NCBI GenBank assembly: GCA_025449115.1
Contig: JAHLKC010000165.1
Span: 1-64,000, forward strand
Direction: 5' to 3'
DNA from: Chytridium lagenaria
Taxonomy: Eukaryota > Chytridiomycota > Chytridiomycetes > Chytridiales > Chytridiaceae
Length of the DNA: 64,000 nucleotides
Shown here piece after piece: positions 20,899-34,077 of the stretch. Numbering within the stretch: position 1 is the first letter of the stretch; every line of letters begins with the position of its first letter. The notes under the pieces are model-generated. The model was not told where the DNA came from. It made no database searches and saw only the letters and a program-made list of their open reading frames with translations. Made by a program: the position numbers and the translations under genes.

Positions 20899-21341
20899 AA
20901 GGTCTTCACGTCATGCTGTAGAGGATGATCACTGATTAGATGTGTTTCTATGCACCTTTTGTTTTCTTCGGATTGAGTATCTTATTTGAGTAGAGGCGAG
21001 AGCCTCAGGGAACTTTGAACGTCATTTTTGCAGTCACTTAGTATCGTCTTCTCTCTACCCTCAACCCCCGTCAATTAAGAGCCGAGCCAAAAAACTGCGA
21101 GTTTCCTTTGGTGAAGAAAGGGGATAAAAAAGTGTACTCTACAAATGACATTACACGAAAATTAAAGGCACCACCATATGACAAACTTTCAATAGGTAAA
21201 CAAATAGCTGACAATTCCATTCTATTCTTGGTTGGAAAAAATGAGGCGACTTCTCCTCCCCTTCAACTTCAAATCGTTTCATGTTTTATCGCCGAAGAAG
21301 CCTCTTTCTTTCTTTTCTGACGATCGAAATACTGGAGAGCG
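20899..21341. other. Intergenic between paralog B and the membrane-protein gene
   Basis: This holds a frame (about 21060-21190) reading CEFPLVKKGDKKVY and on to PPYDKLSIG that looks protein-like and ends at a possible GTAAAC donor. It could be a 5' exon of the membrane-protein gene at 21342 or a fragment of another gene. I cannot decide from sequence alone. Confidence 0.3.
21180..21227 (+). repeat. Imperfect direct repeat, right copy
   Basis: This is the right-hand partner of 19777-19819; both begin gacaaac and share tagctgacaattcc. The copies are about 1.4 kb apart in the same orientation and bracket the small divergent gene pair. No terminal inverted repeat or transposase is associated. 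Confidence 0.7.
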
Positions 21342-21997
21342 ATGGCTGACCTCAACGTCCCTCCATGGGTCATTACGGCCCGGAACCCGTCCCAACATCC
21401 ATCTCCCTCTTCCCATCATCGAAACCCTCGTCCCATCCCCGCAACCTTCAAGAACATCACCATCCCCCGTCGTCAACTTTACATTCACACCCATCTCCCA
21501 TTCAAGCACCGTATTTAACTCTCAACTGGTAAAAAGCCTTCACCCAGAACCTTTCACGGTATCTAAAATATCTGTTAGACAACCATCATCATCGCCGCCG
21601 CCTTCTCATTCACCATGCTTGTCGTCCTATTCCTGATATTCCTCGCCATTCGTTCCAGAAAATATAGCGTAAGACTCTTTGTTGCTTTCATCCCATTTCC
21701 TTACGGCCTTCAGACTTCCAATTAGGTAGTTTCGCAGCATCCGATTACGCTCATTCCGATACCCGCTCTTGTCGATCTGTTGGAGTTGACACCTTACCAT
21801 TGTATGAAGCCGATCCACGTACTTCCATGGAATCACGATTACGGTCTGCGGCGACTGTCCCACCACCTGAATACACGGATCCGTCAACACCAGTCATGAC
21901 GCAGACTTTGGGGTGGTTGACTGTTGGCGAGTTTTTGGCGACGTCGCCAACGAGGGTGAGGGCGGAGGAAGCCGGGAGGAGGGGAGATGGATTGTAA
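21342..21997 (+). CDS. Single-pass membrane protein with PPxY motif
   Basis: An extracellular-type Pro/Ser/Thr-rich segment ends with NFTFTPISHSSTVFNSQL. A 50-nt intron (GTAAAA...GTTAG, 21529-21578) joins in phase to a transmembrane helix exon, TTIIIIAAAFSFTMLVVLFL then IFLAIRSRKYS (21579-21668). A second intron leads to a cytoplasmic segment with TLPLYEADPRTS and VPPPEYTDPST, which contains a PPxY motif recognised by WW domains of Rsp5/Nedd4 ubiquitin ligases. This layout resembles fungal plasma-membrane adaptor or sensor-like proteins. The start (MADLNVPPWVITARN, 21342) is in a different frame from the rest of exon one, and the last junction also needs an indel or another splice site, so the model is approximate. 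Confidence 0.55.
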
Positions 21998-22062
21998 TGT
22001 CATCTATGTATTATAGTAATGAAGCACGATACTCCTTTTTCTTTAATGGACGTGAATTTTTA

Positions 22063-24571
22063 TTATTGAGTTTTAAGAGTGGAGATGAGGTTGAGAAGAC
22101 GTATCCGACGACCTGTGGATGTCATTTTCATTTCGCGGAGGTTGTCGTGGGAGAGGGCGAGGAGGACTTCACCGGTGATGTCGTGTTCTAAAATCAAAGT
22201 CATGAGCGTCGATGAGAAGGAGAAATCGCCATAAAAAAAATGGAGAGGGATAGCAAATATAACAAACCTTTACAAGTAGTTTTGAAATCCGCAAATCCAT
22301 TCGCTTCAAGCCACTCCTCCACATCCGCAACACCCCATTCCTTTACTCTGCTTTCGCTTCCTACACAATTAATGGCTAAAACCATAAAAATCAAAAACCA
22401 CATACCCTCTTTCGCCACCGCCGTCTTTACAACCGTCGTGAACCGGTCTCCGTTGTTTTTACAAGCATCCGCCCATTCCACTCGGCGCTATAATCATTAA
22501 AACACTCAGTATACGTCACGATGCTTACGTATGAAATTGGCGTTCACTTGACACCCAGGTTTTCACAGGATCTAGATCTGGAACCGTCACAGATTCTATG
22601 CGGTTAGAAGGGGATTCATGCACGAAAATGAATTCAACCTCTTGATGCAATGTATAGGCTGATGTCACGGAGGATTTCAAGAAGGTGGAGACGGGAAAGT
22701 TCGGGATTTGGGATGGCTGCTTTCATCGTTACGGATTTAAAGACAGGATGTGGTTTGTACCTTCTACTGGTACGTCTCCAACTGACGCAACTAATCCACC
22801 TGTGGGTCCCAAGTTTGTTGATTTCATTGAAGCCGTCATCTCGTCCCAGGATCAACGGTTGCGGGTTTACGGAACACATGGAGTTTAAGGACAGCGTCTG
22901 AATGCTTTAGATCCATTTCAATGATTTCTTTCAGTTCTTCGTCCGAGCCGAATGTGACGAGATCCCTTCATGGTCCTGTATCGTTAACGCTTTTGAAATG
23001 ATGACGTTGGTGTACCTTGAATTTGAGTGTAAAGTCGTCCGAGGGGATGTTGTAAAGCGATTTAATCTATAAAATTGTTCAATATCACTCGTTAAAAGCT
23101 TTTTTGGTAAGGTAAATGTAGACCTTATGTCTTAACCTCCCAAACGTCACCGCTTCTGGATCTGCTGCAAACCGTCGACACTCCCTTTCCATCCACACCT
23201 TAATGATCATGTTGTTATTTTGGTCCAAACAAATAGAGAAAAACTTTATTGACAATTTCTGTTCACCAAACATCATTGTTGGAGTCGAGATGGAGTAAAC
23301 GACGGAGTTGGGCGGTCAGATCAGGGTGGATGGAAGCGCTGGGACCCTTTCGACGGTAGCGAATGTATGAGGCGTGGAAGAGTGCGTGCCCGTATTGCTG
23401 GGAGAGGCTGTAGCGGAGACGCTCGGCTTCTGCAAAGGGGCTAAGAGGGTGGGGTTGCTGGGTGGGGAAGCTTGGGGGCTGTTCATGTTTTGGTCGACAG
23501 AAAGGGGATGAGGGCGTATTGCGGACATTTAGCATAATTTCGGTTATGTTGGCTATTTTATGGATGGGAGGACGGGATGTCGGTGACTTGCGGAGCATTG
23601 CTGCGATTGTGCGTTGAAGCTCAGTGGAGTACCTTACATCGCGTTATGTTCGTCCGTTGTCAACAGTATGCATTACCTCGCGATTGGAATCGGCTCCGTG
23701 TGAATAATATTGTGGACTACAATCCCCAACGAATTCCCTTGAAATGGATACCTCCTACCCGCCATCTCATACGCGACGCATCTACGTTGCGTTAACGATG
23801 CACACCCTACTTTCCCTACCCTAGCGACCAAACGTCCGAAGGAAAGCTATACGGCTGTTCTTTACAGATTTCTGGGGATAGGAAGAAGGGCGTTCCAATT
23901 GCTGTGGATGCCATGTCACGAGAACTTTTGAGACGTCGGGAAATACCAAAGTCGCCAAGTTTAAGAGCCTATTCGATTAGATGGTCACGGGAAGGGTGCG
24001 CACCTTCTTGTTGTGGTTGAGGTAGATGTTCTAGGGGCGTGAGAAGTGGTGGGATTATGAGGTCGTTACCTTTGATTTGACGTCTCTATGAATGATATCG
24101 AAACTGTGGAGGTGCAGCAGCGCTGCGGAGAGTTGCTTCAAACTGAAGAAATGTTGGGTTATAAAACATGGATTGAACGTACAATTCCCATATCAATGAT
24201 TCAGACAACGGCTCCTTTTGCATTTCAACATACTCGTGCAGATTGCCTCCTTTACACCAATCCGTTATCAAGTAGAACCTCGCATTCACAGTGAAACCCG
24301 TCCACGTATTGGATGAGATTAGCGTGAGGTGGGAGGCTTTTGAGAATGCGAACTTCGTTTTTAACGCCCTCTCGTTCGGATTTGGTTAATCGATCTAAGG
24401 ATATAATCTTTTTGTTTCTTTATAAGTGTATGATGGTTACCGTAGTACCTTTGAACAGTATAAGTCTTGAGTCTGACGACGACGAATGAGGCAGACGAAT
24501 CCAGTGCTGCCTCGTCCGATGACGCGGGATTCAAAGACTTCCCAATCTTTGTGAATGTAATAACCTGGCAT
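22063..24571 (-). CDS. NEK-like kinase with PB1 and SAM domains
   Basis: The kinase domain starts near the N-terminus: WEVFESRVIGRGSTGFVCLI (glycine loop), EREGVKNEVRILKSLPPHAN, FYLITDWCKGGNLHEYVE (hinge), LLHLHSFDIIHRDVKSKNIY (catalytic loop) and LKLGDFGISRRLKSSRDMAS. TAIGTPFFLSPEICKEQPYS and PSDVWSLG follow, a NEK-type activation segment, and ELQRTIAAMLRKSPTSRPP ends the domain. It is followed by a PB1 domain (ECRRFAADPEAVTFGRLRHK, SLYNIPSDDFTLKF, HEGDLVTFGSDEELKEII with the acidic OPCA motif). At the 3' end lies a SAM domain (VADVEEWLEANGFADF, HDITGEVLLALSHDNLREMK, TGRRIRLLNLISTLKTQ). Many introns and several one-base breaks are present. Whether PB1 and SAM parts belong to one transcript with the kinase is inferred from continuity of strand and spacing. 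Confidence 0.75.
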
Positions 24572-24805
24572 CTTCAAAACTGCAAACTTCACATCAATAA
24601 ACCTTCATTTTAAAAAACGGGGAGGTCTAGAACCTCCCGCAAATATCCGGGTTACAGTCTCCCACAGAATAATTGCTTCCTACTTTTTGTAGAGCTCGGG
24701 AGGCACCGCAAGTCCCCCACCACAAATTCTCCGTCTCTTCTGTCCATCCAGCTCCTTTGCCCCCAACGCTCTTTTCACTTTTTTCTCCCATTGGCATTCA
24801 TCGCC

Positions 24806-26866
24806 ATGCAACAGATGAGACCCCCTACTACAGACTCCTTTGACTCGTTCATCTTCCCCACGAGCCCCCAAACCCCTCACTCAACTCCGCCACTCTTCGA
24901 CAATATCCCCCCTTTCTTCTTCTCTCGCGATCGCACGCCATCCCTCGATCATCCTCAAAGCGCATTGATCCCTCATGACCGTCATATCGTTAAAGGCTAT
25001 TTGGATCCATACACCGGAGATTTGAGTGATCACCGATTCAATGCTACGATTCCATCTCCGTTGACGCCACTCCATCTTGCTCTTCCGATGCTTCATGCTA
25101 CTACGGAGGGAGGAGAGCTTTTGCAGACGTCTCCAACGGCCGCGTATCTTGGGACTGCGGTGGAAGACGCGCTTCTAGCACAGAATAATATCTTTGGAAG
25201 TCTGGATATTCATAACAGGTAAACCTCAACTCCACTTCTTTGAAGTTTAACAACCTTAATCAGACCTGCTCGGCCGTTTCTTCAACCTAATCCGGATTCC
25301 GAGTTTCTGACCCATTTTTTCGCTGTGGAGTCAACGTCGCAGTTTCAGGAAGGCCGTAAACGCACACGTACGATATCCATTCAAAAGATTTGTACGAAAC
25401 GGGTGCAGACTTCTGCCCCGGACAGTGCTGGTCCGGTGTCGGCGGCAGCATGACCCCGATAGGGCTTGTGGTTGATGATAGGGAGGAATCGAGGCTGGAA
25501 TGGAGGAGGGAGACGGAGAGGCTTCTGGGCCCGGGAGTGGGAGCAGCCTTGCGGCGATTTTTGCGGCAAGGCCGACGTTTCCAATTGATGGCGAGGATGG
25601 CGAGAAGGGGTGGAGGGGGTGAGCAAAAATGTGAACGGCTCAGGGGATAAGAGTTGGAGCCTTTCGGCAATTTTCTCGAGCGCTGGTAACGTTGATGTTG
25701 GGGATAAAAAAGTTTGGTTTCGTGATGAGAAGGAGAGGATCGCGGGTGGGGAGCTTGGCTTTGCGGGAGAGTTTTTTGGAAATGAATGTAGGAGACGCCG
25801 CTGTGGGCGGAGATGATTACATCAAATTTGACCAAGTTGACGACGGTGCAAGGGTGGGGGAAACTGATAATGATGGTGAGTATCCGATGGAGAAGATGAA
25901 TCGGACGTCGGCATCAAAGAAAAATGGTTTACAACTGTCGAACGTTCAAGCAATAGAAATTGTTTACAGCAGACTTTTCGAACAGGGAAGACGATCGAGG
26001 ACCCGTCTTCCTTCCACGACTGTCGAGGAATATTCTGCAGAGAGTACCGATAGCGACAGTTCTCTCGCGTCCCCTCACAATGAAGAAGGCGACGACCCCA
26101 CCTATATCGACAGTGACTGCTCCCACGGATCACCCCATGTCTCCACAGACGAGCCGACTTCTCTCAATACTGATAAAGAAGACACGCCTCCAGGAGCACG
26201 GTACCAATGCCTCGTGTGCCATAAAGGGTTTGCGAGAAGACCTCTTTTCAAGCTCATGTTTGTGTGAAGGATGGAGATACTTTGAAAACTGGAGAAATGG
26301 ATAGCGTGATGGAGGGTGATAAATACGCTGCATGCATTGCGGTCGGGAGTTTAACAGGAAGGACGCGTTGCAGACGCATTTGTATTGTCATATGCGTATG
26401 ATGCGAGACCTTACGCGTGTACGAAATGGTGAGTGTATAGTGTTTTATATTATTCCTATCTTAGAAGTTACCACTTACTCTTCATTCAGCACTTTTCGGT
26501 TCTGTAGGAAGAATGATTTGAAGGTGAGCTTTACAAAAAATAGCAAAGAAACACTCGTTAATGAATCGATAGCGCCACCTTGAAAGTCACAACAAGTTTA
26601 GACAAAAGAAGTACGTATGCCGAAATTGTGGCAAGCCGTGTTCGCGATCTGATGCGTTGAAGAGGTGAGTTTGGATTCTGTCAACAAGCCACAAGATAAC
26701 ACACGCTGCAGACATAGAACCTTGTGCACGGGTGAAGCGGGATCCCGTAATCAAAGTGAAGATGAGTCCACTGGTTACTCTTAGCGACGTGCCTAAATCG
26801 AGCAAGTCCAAGAAGAAGGGCAAGGCCCAACGCAAGAACAAGAAGAAGGAGGATTTGGAGGAGTGA
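24806..26866 (+). CDS. C2H2 zinc-finger transcription factor
   Basis: Exon one (24806-25219) codes a Pro/Thr-rich N-terminus (TSPQTPHSTPPLFDNIPPFF). Middle exons are low-complexity and frame-disturbed. The C-terminus has four fingers: YQCLVCHKGFARRPLFKAH, YACMHCGREFNRKDALQTH, YACTKCTFRFCRKNDLKRHL with ESH, and YVCRNCGKPCSRSDALKRH. Finger three is split by a GTGAGT intron and finger four by GTGAGT...CTGCAG; both join in phase. Single-base breaks occur near 26255 and 26328. After finger four one frame stops at 26783; the alternative frame gives a Lys-rich tail (SSKSKKKGKAQRKNKKKE) ending at 26866. It is divergent from the NEK-like kinase, 234 bp apart. The target genes are unknown. Confidence 0.75.
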
Positions 26867-26924
26867 TTGTGGACCATCGTCGTTTTAGTTTTGTTTATAT
26901 TATTTTCGTTGCACAACAAGAGAG

Positions 26925-26943
26925 AAAAAAAAAAAAAAAAAAA
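26925..26943 (+). repeat. Poly-A homopolymer run
   Basis: About 18-19 consecutive A lie between the C2H2 gene and RLP24, just past the probable polyadenylation region of the former. Homopolymers of this length are prone to length error. Confidence 0.7.
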
Positions 26944-26980
26944 GGATTGTCAGCCTTTTCTTGACTTTGGCGCATTCACG

Positions 26981-27712
26981 ATGAGGTGAGGGATCCTGCG
27001 ATGATGCAATTCAACGAGGACGATACAGAGAGAATGCGGTTACTGATGCAAATGGTGATGATACGCATACAGGTTGGAAAAGTGTTATTTCTGCAGTAGT
27101 ACCGTCTACCCCGGTCATGGCATCATGTTTGTTAGAAACGATGCAAAGGTAACCATCACCACACATTTTCCTTCTAGCATGCCATCATTACATCCTAACT
27201 TCCTATTCTCTTAGCTCTTCCGCTTCTGTCGGTCAAAATGCCACAAGGTAAGCCATCGCTAAACTCCCTCGTTTATTGACTAATGCGTTTTTTATAGAAC
27301 TTTAAGATGAAGCGTAACCCCCGCAAGGTCAAATGGACAAAGGCATTCAGGAAGGCCGCCGGAAAAGAAATGACATCGACTCGACCCTTGAATTCGAGAA
27401 GCGCAGAAACATCCCTGTACGATACGATCGTGAGCTTATGGCAACAACATTGAAGGCTATGAAGAGGATTCAGGAGATTAAGGCAAAGAGGGAGAGGGTT
27501 CACACCAAGAAGAGGTTGGGGTTATCGCTGTTATTGGAGTTACTGATTTTTTTATCAATAGGTTGCAAGGAAAGAAGGAGAAGGAACGTGCCGATGTGCT
27601 CAAACTTGTGCAGAAGAATATCGAGCTTATCAAGACACCCGAGCTCAGACAGAAGATGTACGAGAAGAAGTTGGCAGCTACCTCCAAGACAAAGGATGTG
27701 GAGATGGCTTGA
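26981..27712 (+). CDS. RLP24: Ribosome biogenesis protein RLP24 (eL24-like)
   Basis: RLP24 is the pre-60S placeholder later replaced by ribosomal protein eL24 in the cytoplasm after Drg1 action. A five-base first exon (ATGAG) joins 27073-27148, 27215-27247, 27298-27514 and 27562-27712. The zinc-ribbon is [20 protein letters not shown] with [20 protein letters not shown], followed by [33 protein letters not shown] and [15 protein letters not shown]. The tail ([20 protein letters not shown]) is as in RLP24 rather than ribosomal eL24. A one-base gap near 27370-27385 breaks the frame between GKEMT and STLEFEKRR. The AAG-KEMT/FEKRRN pattern separates it from eL24. Confidence 0.93.
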
Positions 27713-27868
27713 GCGGATCCCTTTTCTTCTTTAATTTTGGGTGGAGTGGGGATCTCAGGGAGGACGTTCATCTGTTGGGGTTCCTTTTTATTGATTCTAT
27801 CACGCTGTCGCATGGACGACAAGGTTCCTTTTTGTATTTATATCCATAGTCTATTAGATTTTTCATGT

Positions 27869-28800
27869 TCACTTGCTTTTCGTCTTGCTACTTTTATCCA
27901 GTATTAATACCGGTCCTGTCGCAAACACTCGTACCCAATCCTCCTCTCCCAATTTCTCCATCCCCATCCTTATCCGTCTCCTCAGTATCGTTTGAATCTC
28001 TTCATCCGTCACAAACTCCCCAATTTCCTTTGCGACTCTCTTTAAATCCCTAAATCCCAATCTTCCCTCGACTCTCTAAATCGAAAAGCTTAAAGCTTTT
28101 TCTCATTTCCTCGTGAATGTCTCGCTCAGACTGAACAAAAACGTGAATATTGGAAAGAAAAAGGTGAAGTACCATTTTAGCAGCCATCAAGAAAAGAAAT
28201 TCCTCAAAGGACAGCACCGGTTCATCCGTTTCATCAAACTCTTTCGCCATCGTCAGAGCCTCCTCAGGTGTCGGGTTAAACCCCAAACTCCTCATCACAA
28301 TCCTCAACTCCTTCAAATCAATGTTCCCACTTCCATCCGTATCAAATAAATCAAACACCTCCCGAATCTCCTGTAATGTGCAGCCGTCAAATCATAATGT
28401 TTCGTTGCTGATGCGTCTTGCGATTTTCGTCGTTCCGCTGGTGGTGGGGGTGCACGGAGTCCTGCTGTACCTGGGCGAGATGTTGGAAAGACCGCGGGCT
28501 CATCGTCTTCTTCAAAGGTGTCAAAAAGGATTTCAAGTTCTTTGTGGATGCGGACGTGACCCGCATTGTTCTGGTTAACGACAACGGAGGCGCGGCGGCC
28601 GGCGCTTCCGTTGGAGAGACGACGGGAACCAACAGTCGAGGCACGGCGGGATTGGTCTGTATCGGAAGCTTCGGAAAAACTGGCGTTGCGGGGACGGCTG
28701 ATGCTGGCACGGCTACTCCGGCGGCCGTTAGGGACTTCCCCGTCCTGAAAGATGTGGGATTAGAAAGAAGTCTCGGTGCCTTGGACGCCTTTCTTACCAT
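27869..28800 (-). CDS. Centrin-like EF-hand protein with N-terminal extension
   Basis: Centrins are calcium-binding proteins of basal bodies and centrosomes. EF-hand one is [20 protein letters not shown], followed by [20 protein letters not shown] and a degenerate second loop ([17 protein letters not shown]). EF-hand three has [20 protein letters not shown], and a fourth loop [12 protein letters not shown] appears after a one-base correction near 27985. An N-terminal extension of about 130 residues (basic, then [13 protein letters not shown]) precedes the usual centrin start; its frame is also interrupted. Its presence fits a flagellated fungus. Calmodulin is less likely because of [18 protein letters not shown], a centrin signature. 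Confidence 0.85.
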
Positions 28801-28981
28801 GCCGTAAAAACGGACGTGATCACAATTAAACAATGGGAATTCGAAATCACGAATTTACGGACATTTGACCTTAATCTATGGGAATATATTGAGCTATGAC
28901 GAACTTGATACATGTGGTTGTGTTCTTTATTCTTTCGATGTTGTGGCTTTATCCAAAAAAAACCCACCAAAAACAGCGTTA

Positions 28982-31532
<2,551 letters not shown>

Positions 31533-31872
31533 GTTGGAGGGAGGTATGAAAAATGGAGGATTTTTGCCAATGAAAATCAAAGCTGACGTGTTTGGAATTG
31601 AAATCAGAAATTGATACCACGGGAAGGGACGTCGAATCGGTGCAATGTTTGGATGGCATAAATGCATCACAAAAAAATAAAAGTCACTCCTGGGAGGAAC
31701 ATTAAATTCATGTAAACAAAGTGGGTTACAACATGGGTAGAGTATGGGTAGAGTATTCGGTATAAAGTTCAGATCAAGCTATTGTCTGCTGGTGGCTTTG
31801 GTTCAGCAATTTTAGTTTGCCTGTTAATAAGAGAAACGCGTTTAGAAGATAGGACGCGCATCAAAAAAGCGG

Positions 31873-33372
31873 TTACCCAGACGATCCGGACGGTCCAAGA
31901 TTGAGGACATAGGGAGAGTTTGCAGAGTTACTACCGGACGCGCCGACGGTATCCGAAAAAGGATCCGAGAAGGGGTCCTCTACCGCACGGGCTTTGCCGA
32001 ATTTCCTCTTCTACGGCTCACCAAGTCCTCCGTCGATTCACCATGCGCAGCCTCGCGTTCAAAATCAATTTGAAGGAGCTCGACTGTCGCATTTGACGGC
32101 GCAGGGGGTTTTGGGACTTCATGCAACGTGGGATCGTTCTGAGAGGCTGCGGTGGCGAGTGCAACCGCTCTCGAATCTACCGCGTCATTATACTGCTCAA
32201 AAGCACTGATGATATCGCTGTTCACTTGAATAAGTTTGGCTGAAAGATGTTAGTACTATGAAGGGGAACGGACAAACATAGTACCAACGAGATCTTCTTC
32301 GGGAACTTCACTGAGCAACCGGCCGATGCGTTCTTGCATATGATGGCACTTTTGCCGGAATTCCTTTACGAAAGCAAAGCATCAGCTTTAAGTCCCAGGT
32401 CAAGGAGGCTGACTTACCCGAGAATTTCATTCTGTGTGAGATCCTCGTTCTTGTCAGCATACGTCAAAGTTTCCAACAAAACTTGAACAGCATTTTCTGC
32501 AAGGCTAATGTCAAACTCGACGTGATTTTTCCTCTCTTCAGCACTAAGACGGCTGATCGATACTTGTGACTTTCATGTTAAATTAATATTGAAAGCCTTC
32601 CTCACCTGAGCTTGTTGGGGGAAAGGTTGAACGCCAACCGCGAAGGAAGGAACGGAAAGAATAAGTTGATTCGGGAATCGGTATCCTTCAATAATACTTT
32701 AGTAAGGCTGTCTCCCACACGCGGTTGAAGCAAGAGCCATACCCAAGCCAACGAGTTTGTGATAAAGGCGACGAATTTCGGATGGGGTCTCAAACTTTTG
32801 TGCCCAAGTTGCAATGACTTCAAGCATACGTCCTCTGTTCTCCGGGGCAAGATCCTTTGTGAAGACTTAGACAAGGTAAAGGTAATAATTCCCAACCTCG
32901 CGGATCAAAAACTTTTGGATAAAGTTGATGTTGTCCCTTGATGATAGTTCCTGTCTGAACGAAAACTCGCAGTTGTGCATATAGTAGTCCAAAACGCTGA
33001 TGGCATAGTTCACGGTAACTTTGAAAGTTGTATTAGGCTTACGAAGTAAGCAGGGTAACTTACTGGGGCTCTTGCTCTTGAGCTGGGTCGTAAGTGCTCG
33101 CATGGCTTCACCGTTGCTAAGAGAGATTAGGCTGAGAAAAGATGTAAGAGGTGGCTACCCGTCTGGAGCCGCTGTGATCATGTCTTTGTTGCAATGACGA
33201 TCTCCCAAGCAACATCCTGGTTGGTATCTGAAGTTGCCAGATCTATGGACAATACAAGACAGAATCAGCATGCAGTCTTGAAGTTGACATCGCCTTCCTA
33301 GCTATACTCACCGATGTTCTCCGTGATGGGACCAGTAGGATGCTTGTTGAATAGGTTTCTGAAGACTTGCAT
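31873..33372 (-). CDS. VHS-GAT domain trafficking adaptor (Lsb5/TOM1-like)
   Basis: VHS-GAT proteins bind ubiquitinated cargo and clathrin adaptors at endosomes. The start is MQVFRNLFNKHPTGPITENI (33372). The VHS-like helices follow: ATSDTNQDVAWEIVIATK, EAMRALTTQLKSKSP, NYAISVLDYYMHNCEFSFRQ, NINFIQKFLIRE and RGRMLEVIATWAQKFE. The GAT-like three-helix part shows LSAEERKNHVEFDISLAENA, QERIGRLLSEVPEEDLV and LIQVNSDIISAFEQYNDAVD. The C-terminus has tandem DPFSDPFSD motifs, which bind adaptor appendage domains. At least six introns are inferred, and one base is missing near 32000. Subfamily (Lsb5 versus TOM1) is not certain. Confidence 0.8.
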
Positions 33373-34077
33373 GATGGTGAGTGATGGTAGATGATGTTTG
33401 GTTGTTGATGGCAGATGGTAGATGGATGGCAAGGTATCTTGGTGTTTTTGACACAGGACAGATTCAAGTAGGACAGCGGCTCTTTTCAACTAAAATAAAT
33501 GCCAAGGCTCATCTACCTCACGTTTGGAAGGGAATGGGGGATGGGGGGGGTTGCAGGAGGTGTTGCGGGTTCAAGCGAGGACTGGGGGTGAACGTAGGAA
33601 GGGTGTTGTGTGTGGTGATGGTTGTTTGGTGCCGATGGTATATCCGCCAAGACGAGCCCTTTGACATTTGATTTTAAGTATTCTTGGCTCCATGCTATGG
33701 CAAAAGGTGGCTGGTTATTCTCTACTTTATTTATTTATCTGGTCGTTGCAGAGATTGTTCCAAGAAAAACGCATACAGATGATCGTCAAGAGACAGGACG
33801 GAACCAAGTACACCAAGCAGTGAATGGCGAGTAGCTGTACAAGCATCATCTACTCTCTCTGGTGTTGTCGTCAGACATCCATCCAACTCTTCTGGGTGTT
33901 TAAGTTTAACAAAAGATGCGCGGTGCTAGATTCCCCCCTTTGTGCTAGGGTGTCCATGTTGGCATACGGAGCACATATTTATACTCTGCTCAATCTTTAT
34001 GACCAACGTCCACTTCAGCATGATGCTCAGAAGAAATTTTTGTTGGGGCCTCTCTCAAAAAAAAAGAAAGAGCGAAA
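33373..34077. other. Divergent intergenic region
   Basis: This lies between the VHS-GAT start (minus) and the NDUFS8 start (plus). It has G-rich runs near 33535-33550. No coding sequence, RNA or element is recognised. Confidence 0.5.

Noticed and set aside
19777..21227. Transposable element bounded by the direct repeats
   Set aside because: There is no transposase, reverse transcriptase, terminal inverted repeat or short exact target-site duplication. The repeats are long and imperfect.
33381..33834. Plus-strand open frames upstream of NDUFS8
   Set aside because: They overlap the VHS-GAT 5' end and a G-rich spacer, have no homology-like features, and are not needed to explain any gene.
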